Of a stretch of 17,784 nt of DNA, positions 14,436-17,784 are shown piece after piece (the first letter of the stretch is position 1; each line of letters begins with the position of its first letter). The stretch comes from JALNYB01 sp023230065 (GTDB lineage: Archaea > Thermoplasmatota > Thermoplasmata > Methanomassiliicoccales > Methanomethylophilaceae): contig JAVESW010000013.1 of the NCBI GenBank assembly GCA_034006405.1, forward strand, positions 1 to 17,784, read 5' to 3'. The notes beneath the pieces were generated by a model. The model ran no database searches, had not been told where the DNA came from, and worked only from the letters and a program-made list of their open reading frames with translations. Both the position numbers and the translations under genes were made by a program.

Positions 14436-15131
14436 TTAAGGGGCAAGGTTGGAAGGAGTGATTATCTCAACAGAAGGGTCATTCATATCGAAGATTATCT
14501 TCTTGGCCCATTTAAGTTTCTTTTTTTTCATCTCTGGATCCGATCCTTTTTTTGGATTAGGATTTTCGAAGTCAAAACCCACGAGACGTATCTTTCTTGC
14601 ACCAAACGATCTAGCCAAACAAACCGCACGATCCCCATCGGTGAATCCACCGTAATTGTATACAGTCCTATCGGGTTCCGATTGAGTCGTCAGGATGATC
14701 TGGCCTTTGAACAGATGTGCATATTGTCTGATAAGGTCGGCATTGTCTCCATGTGCGTGTAGCAAGGCTATTGCGCCGTTGTTGTTGGCTTTCGCCTGAG
14801 ATTGAATGTCCCCGTCAAGGTCTGTAACGATTATGTCCGGTTTGAAACCCATTTCAAGCATTCTTTTCGTTGCAGATCCTGCCGCGATGAATGTTCCGAC
14901 AGGGGTTAGTTTGGAAACATCATCTTCGAGGTTTGAAGAATCTCCGAACACAGTGACCTCTGGCATGATGATGTTATGAAGGTCGTCATCGAGTATGAGA
15001 TTTGCATTGAGTGTGACAGCTTTTAGAGTTCTTACGGAAACTTCATCATCATATTTGTTAAAACCGAAATCATACATGATGTCATTGTATGTCGGTTCCC
15101 ATTCATCGAACAGCATCTGTTTCAGGACCAT
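14436..15131 (-). CDS. mptE: 6-hydroxymethyl-7,8-dihydropterin pyrophosphokinase, MptE-like
   Basis: This 231-residue protein belongs to the MptE-like (DUF115) family. The archaeal enzyme transfers pyrophosphate from ATP to 6-hydroxymethyl-7,8-dihydropterin, a step toward tetrahydromethanopterin or folate-type cofactors. Visible motifs are AAGSATKRM (83-91), IVTDLDGD (101-108), LLHAHGDN (123-130) and GFTDGDRAV (162-170). The protein is complete and of normal length. The ATG at 15131 gives a 29-nt overlap with the DUF373 gene; the internal ATG at 15116 (starting MLFDEWEP, 14-nt overlap) is equally possible and fits the family N-terminus well. No clear ribosome site is seen, so translation is probably coupled to the upstream gene. 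Confidence 0.85.
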   Translation of the reverse strand: MVLKQMLFDEWEPTYNDIMYDFGFNKYDDEVSVRTLKAVTLNANLILDDDLHNIIMPEVTVFGDSSNLEDDVSKLTPVGTFIAAGSATKRMLEMGFKPDIIVTDLDGDIQSQAKANNNGAIALLHAHGDNADLIRQYAHLFKGQIILTTQSEPDRTVYNYGGFTDGDRAVCLARSFGARKIRLVGFDFENPNPKKGSDPEMKKKKLKWAKKIIFDMNDPSVEIITPSNLAP

Positions 15132-16242
15132 TATCTTTTGTGGTACGTATGGTATCTTTCAGGTAACGTTGCAGAAATGCAGACATGAAGGCCATTATCA
15201 GCCCTGCAACCAGTTCAAGAATCGCAATAACGGAGTTGTTGATTCCTATTTTCAAATATATCTGAGCCAGATCGAGTGAGCCGGTTGCGATCAGTCCCAT
15301 TGCAACAACGTTTATGCTTACAAAAACGAAACTCATGTTGAGTTTTTTTGTAGAAATATATCTATCAATCAGATCCCCAGTCTTGTATATCAATATGCCA
15401 AATATCATAAACCATAATGCATTCGATACAAACCAGATTATTTCTTGCAATATGTTTGTGGTGTAGACCTGTTCTAGAGAATACCAGCCTATCACCAATC
15501 CCGATAGTAGGAATAATATAGATACCAACAAAAAAGTGACAGTAATACTTCCATTTCTTAATCTAGATGTCCATTTGGTCTTCCACCGGCTGAGCGAGTC
15601 TTCCAGGTTGTATGCATACAACAGGAATACAAAACCAATCAGTAATACTACCATCGGCGTAGTGACATTAGAAAATGAAGTTCCTTTGTTGATATGATCG
15701 ATGATAGATGGCGTCATATATACCAATGATATCAAGATTATGATCCATGCCAAAGGTGCAAGGAATCTTTTTCTCTTTCCTGGATCCTCCATGATTTTGG
15801 ATATGATATATACTGTTCCTTCCAATCCTGGTGCTTGTTTAACATACACTTTTCTAACAGAGTCAATAGGTACGCGTGACGATATGATAGGATAGACGTA
15901 TTCATCCTCTGCGCCGTCTCCAACAAGGATGATACGTGTGGGATTGATCTTTTCAAGAATTATCTCTAATTCATCGATGATTGCAGAATCTGATTTGTAT
16001 CCTACTTTTTGATTACCGCAGATGAGTGCGACTTCGACTTCTCCTTCGTGTTCATCTTTCATCTCTTTGTAGATGTTGATGGCAGCGTAAAGAGCGTTGA
16101 TATCAGAATCCTCAGGGTCAGCTATCCCCAGTGCCGTGGCTGCAACCGAGCACTCTTCTACACCTATTACAGGAGAGTCGACTTTTCCTTTTACTCCGAA
16201 ATCATCATCCCTGTCAACGACAAGAATCAAAGTCTTCTTCAT
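15103..16242 (-). CDS. DUF373 family archaeal membrane protein
   Basis: This 379-residue protein begins MKKTLILVVDRDDDFGVKG, the hallmark of the archaeal DUF373 family. A soluble N-terminal domain of about 155 residues has VDRDDD and LVGDGAEDEYVYPII motifs suggestive of metal or nucleotide binding. Six or seven membrane helices follow (from about residue 163 to 370). The function is unknown, but the gene is widely conserved in Euryarchaeota. The ATG at 16242 fits a TATA box 24 bp upstream; a TTG three codons earlier is less likely. Its end overlaps the MptE-like gene, so it heads a three-gene operon with mptE and the site-2 protease. Confidence 0.85.
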   Translation of the reverse strand: MKKTLILVVDRDDDFGVKGKVDSPVIGVEECSVAATALGIADPEDSDINALYAAINIYKEMKDEHEGEVEVALICGNQKVGYKSDSAIIDELEIILEKINPTRIILVGDGAEDEYVYPIISSRVPIDSVRKVYVKQAPGLEGTVYIISKIMEDPGKRKRFLAPLAWIIILISLVYMTPSIIDHINKGTSFSNVTTPMVVLLIGFVFLLYAYNLEDSLSRWKTKWTSRLRNGSITVTFLLVSILFLLSGLVIGWYSLEQVYTTNILQEIIWFVSNALWFMIFGILIYKTGDLIDRYISTKKLNMSFVFVSINVVAMGLIATGSLDLAQIYLKIGINNSVIAILELVAGLIMAFMSAFLQRYLKDTIRTTKDNGPETDAVR

Positions 16243-16261
16243 CATAAACAAATCACACTAT

Positions 16262-16271
16262 CAATATAAGA
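16262..16271 (-). promoter_or_regulatory. TATA box of the DUF373-mptE-protease operon
   Basis: CTTATATTGA on the minus strand is centred 24 bp before the ATG at 16242, giving a leaderless-type spacing. Confidence 0.5.
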
Positions 16272-16311
16272 TTGATTGGGTATATTAACTGCTGGGAAGA
16301 TACACAAATAG

Positions 16312-16329
16312 AACGGGCCTAAGCCCGTT
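16312..16329 (-). terminator. hairpin after the surface protein gene
   Basis: AACGGGC (16312-16318) and GCCCGTT (16323-16329) form a perfect 7-bp stem with a 4-nt loop, 3 bp beyond the surface protein stop. A strict T-run does not follow on the minus strand, so it may stabilise the transcript end or aid termination. Confidence 0.4.
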
Positions 16330-16331
16330 GT

Positions 16332-17784
16332 TTATGCACTTGGTAATTCTATAGTATAAAGTGTCAACTCTCCCACAGAATATGGTTCTATTTCACCTTC
16401 AGCATAGCATTCATAGCCGTAAACTATGCAATTATTCACATAGAATACGATGCGATCTCCTTCATAAGTGAATTCATAGACCTCGACTGGTATTATAGAT
16501 CCATCGTATCTTTCGAATGTTGTTATGCCTGTTTGAATGGCCGTTCCATCATCCATATTGGACACTATGAAGTGATATGGTGCAGGTATGGTGATAACAT
16601 TGGTCAAAGTAGAGTTCTCGCCGTCTATCTGGTATACATTTAAAGTATATCCAGTATTATCCGAGTTTATAACATCAAACCTGTATATGTATTCGCCTTC
16701 ATTGTCTGTGGATACATATGTGAATGATGAATTCACTCCGACTGCGGGAGGCACATTGATATCACTTGTAATGATATATTCATTATAATCATACCCGAGT
16801 GATTCACTGCTAAGGGTCATATACATGTTAAGTCCAGTTGTTATTTCAAATTCTTTCGAATATACGTACGTCTCTCCATTTATTGTTATCTCTGTATCAG
16901 GATAGTAATATACAGCTCTCGGAAGGTCTTCTATGTAAACTATTCCCAAACTTGCATTAGAAGTATAATCTGTCATAAAAGGATGGTGTTTTTGTGATGT
17001 TATTATAGAGGAATTCACAATATATGTTATGCCGGTCACTACATTATTATCAAGAGTGTATGCGATTTTGCCTATGTATTGTACGGGGACCGTATCTATG
17101 TAAATGTTCAATTCGATCCTGAAGACGGTCGAGGTGCCACTGAGTGCTGAACTGTTATCACTGTACAAAATATATGTAAGAGTCTGATCTCCATCTTTTA
17201 TGATCTTTTGCCAGAGATATTCAACATTTCCATCAATGATGATATATTGATACATAGGGATAAAACCATTCGTATCCACGACATCATCGAGTTCTACAAT
17301 GCCTGTCCAATATACATTGCCAGTGAGGTCTTTGTCTGTTCCTACCATATAGAAGAAAGAATTATCTATTGTATATATGTTCAGAACAGTGTAACTTACG
17401 GTTCCATTTTGGTAATATGTTACGGATGACGGACCGGATACAAACATATAATTGTAAAGTTCATCTTCTGAAGTTATTTTTCCGGTCTCATTGAATTTAT
17501 AGGTAGCAGATGCGGTATCATCCATTACAGCAACGGGTATCGTTACATTCGTTCTCAATAGGTAGTAATCATAGCCGTAATTCGTAACATCGTAATTGAA
17601 ACTCGATGAGATTATTAATTGTGATTCTTTGTTGATCTCTATTGTTTTTACATAATTTCCTGTACTGTCACTACCTATATCTGAATAGATTTCTTCGTTG
17701 ATGATATATCCAAATCTATCATCCAAGCCTTCTGAATCAGGGTCCCTGTCAAAAGATTTTATGAATGGGTTGTACGATATGATA
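16332..17784 (-). CDS. large repeated surface/secreted protein (N-terminus outside window)
   Basis: The frame is open from the stop at 16332 to the window edge, at least 483 residues; no true start is needed within the window (a TTG at 17726 is not convincing). The protein is rich in Tyr, Thr, Ser, Ile and Asp and looks all-beta. Counting from the codon at 17726 as residue 1, eight N-X-S/T sequons are visible (60, 79, 107, 191, 238, 257, 332, 371), as in glycosylated archaeal surface proteins. Two copies of a domain of about 260 residues are seen: for example GYDYYLLRTNVTIPVAV (51-67) and GYDYNEYIITSDINVPPAV (311-329). No C-terminal anchor is visible. Two late cysteines (433 and 440) could form a disulfide. 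Adhesin or surface-layer-associated roles are inference. Confidence 0.75.
   Translation of the reverse strand, partial: IISYNPFIKSFDRDPDSEGLDDRFGYIINEEIYSDIGSDSTGNYVKTIEINKESQLIISSSFNYDVTNYGYDYYLLRTNVTIPVAVMDDTASATYKFNETGKITSEDELYNYMFVSGPSSVTYYQNGTVSYTVLNIYTIDNSFFYMVGTDKDLTGNVYWTGIVELDDVVDTNGFIPMYQYIIIDGNVEYLWQKIIKDGDQTLTYILYSDNSSALSGTSTVFRIELNIYIDTVPVQYIGKIAYTLDNNVVTGITYIVNSSIITSQKHHPFMTDYTSNASLGIVYIEDLPRAVYYYPDTEITINGETYVYSKEFEITTGLNMYMTLSSESLGYDYNEYIITSDINVPPAVGVNSSFTYVSTDNEGEYIYRFDVINSDNTGYTLNVYQIDGENSTLTNVITIPAPYHFIVSNMDDGTAIQTGITTFERYDGSIIPVEVYEFTYEGDRIVFYVNNCIVYGYECYAEGEIEPYSVGELTLYTIELPSA

Noticed and set aside
1..17784. CRISPR arrays, insertion sequences, phage genes, attachment sites
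   Set aside because: No spaced direct repeats, transposase or integrase motifs, or terminal inverted repeats with target duplication were seen.

Overview
This window most resembles a chromosomal segment of a methanogenic euryarchaeon with roughly 40% GC, probably a gut or wetland Methanomassiliicoccales (Thermoplasmatota). The archaeal assignment is firm: it carries an RFC large clamp-loader subunit with a C-terminal PCNA-binding peptide, an archaeal Taw1 tRNA-wyosine enzyme, an MptE-like pterin kinase, an archaeal DUF373 membrane protein, an archaeal 7S SRP RNA, and TATA boxes 23-27 bp upstream of many start codons. A methanogenesis marker 2 homologue points to a methanogen. The order-level placement is inference, supported by gene content, leaderless-type promoters and moderate GC.

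Layout, left to right. Positions 1-224 hold a possible gene end and a small structured element. A nitroreductase and SfsA form a + strand pair (225-1477). A two-helix membrane protein and an HprK-like P-loop kinase form a - strand pair (1468-3339). Divergent from that kinase is a + strand redox trio: an Isf-type iron-sulfur flavoprotein, a flavodoxin-like protein and a DUF1294 membrane protein (3449-4723). A tightly packed - strand operon follows (8467 down to 4724): an ABC ATPase without a permease, a double-zinc-ribbon membrane protein, rfcL and taw1. Next is a two-gene sodium:solute symporter operon, consisting of a 43-residue accessory membrane protein overlapping the symporter start, behind a perfect 8+8 palindrome. 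The + strand SRP RNA gene (10561-10866) is divergent from it. A winged-helix protein and the methanogenesis marker 2 protein (12498-10871) are followed by a gap holding a likely unannotated structured RNA (about 12698-12868, + strand). A - strand operon of DUF373 protein, MptE-like enzyme and site-2-type protease (16242-12876) comes next. The window ends inside a large, tandemly repeated, sequon-rich surface protein (16332-17784, N-terminus outside).

Most of the window is ordinary archaeal housekeeping and accessory metabolism. The least explained signals are the structured RNA candidate at 12.7 kb, which shares an ordered sequence motif with a short structured element at 71-107; the SRP RNA helix 8, whose usual GNRA-type tetraloop is replaced by UGAC; and the palindrome-controlled symporter/micro-protein pair. 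No CRISPR array, transposase, tRNA or rRNA was seen.
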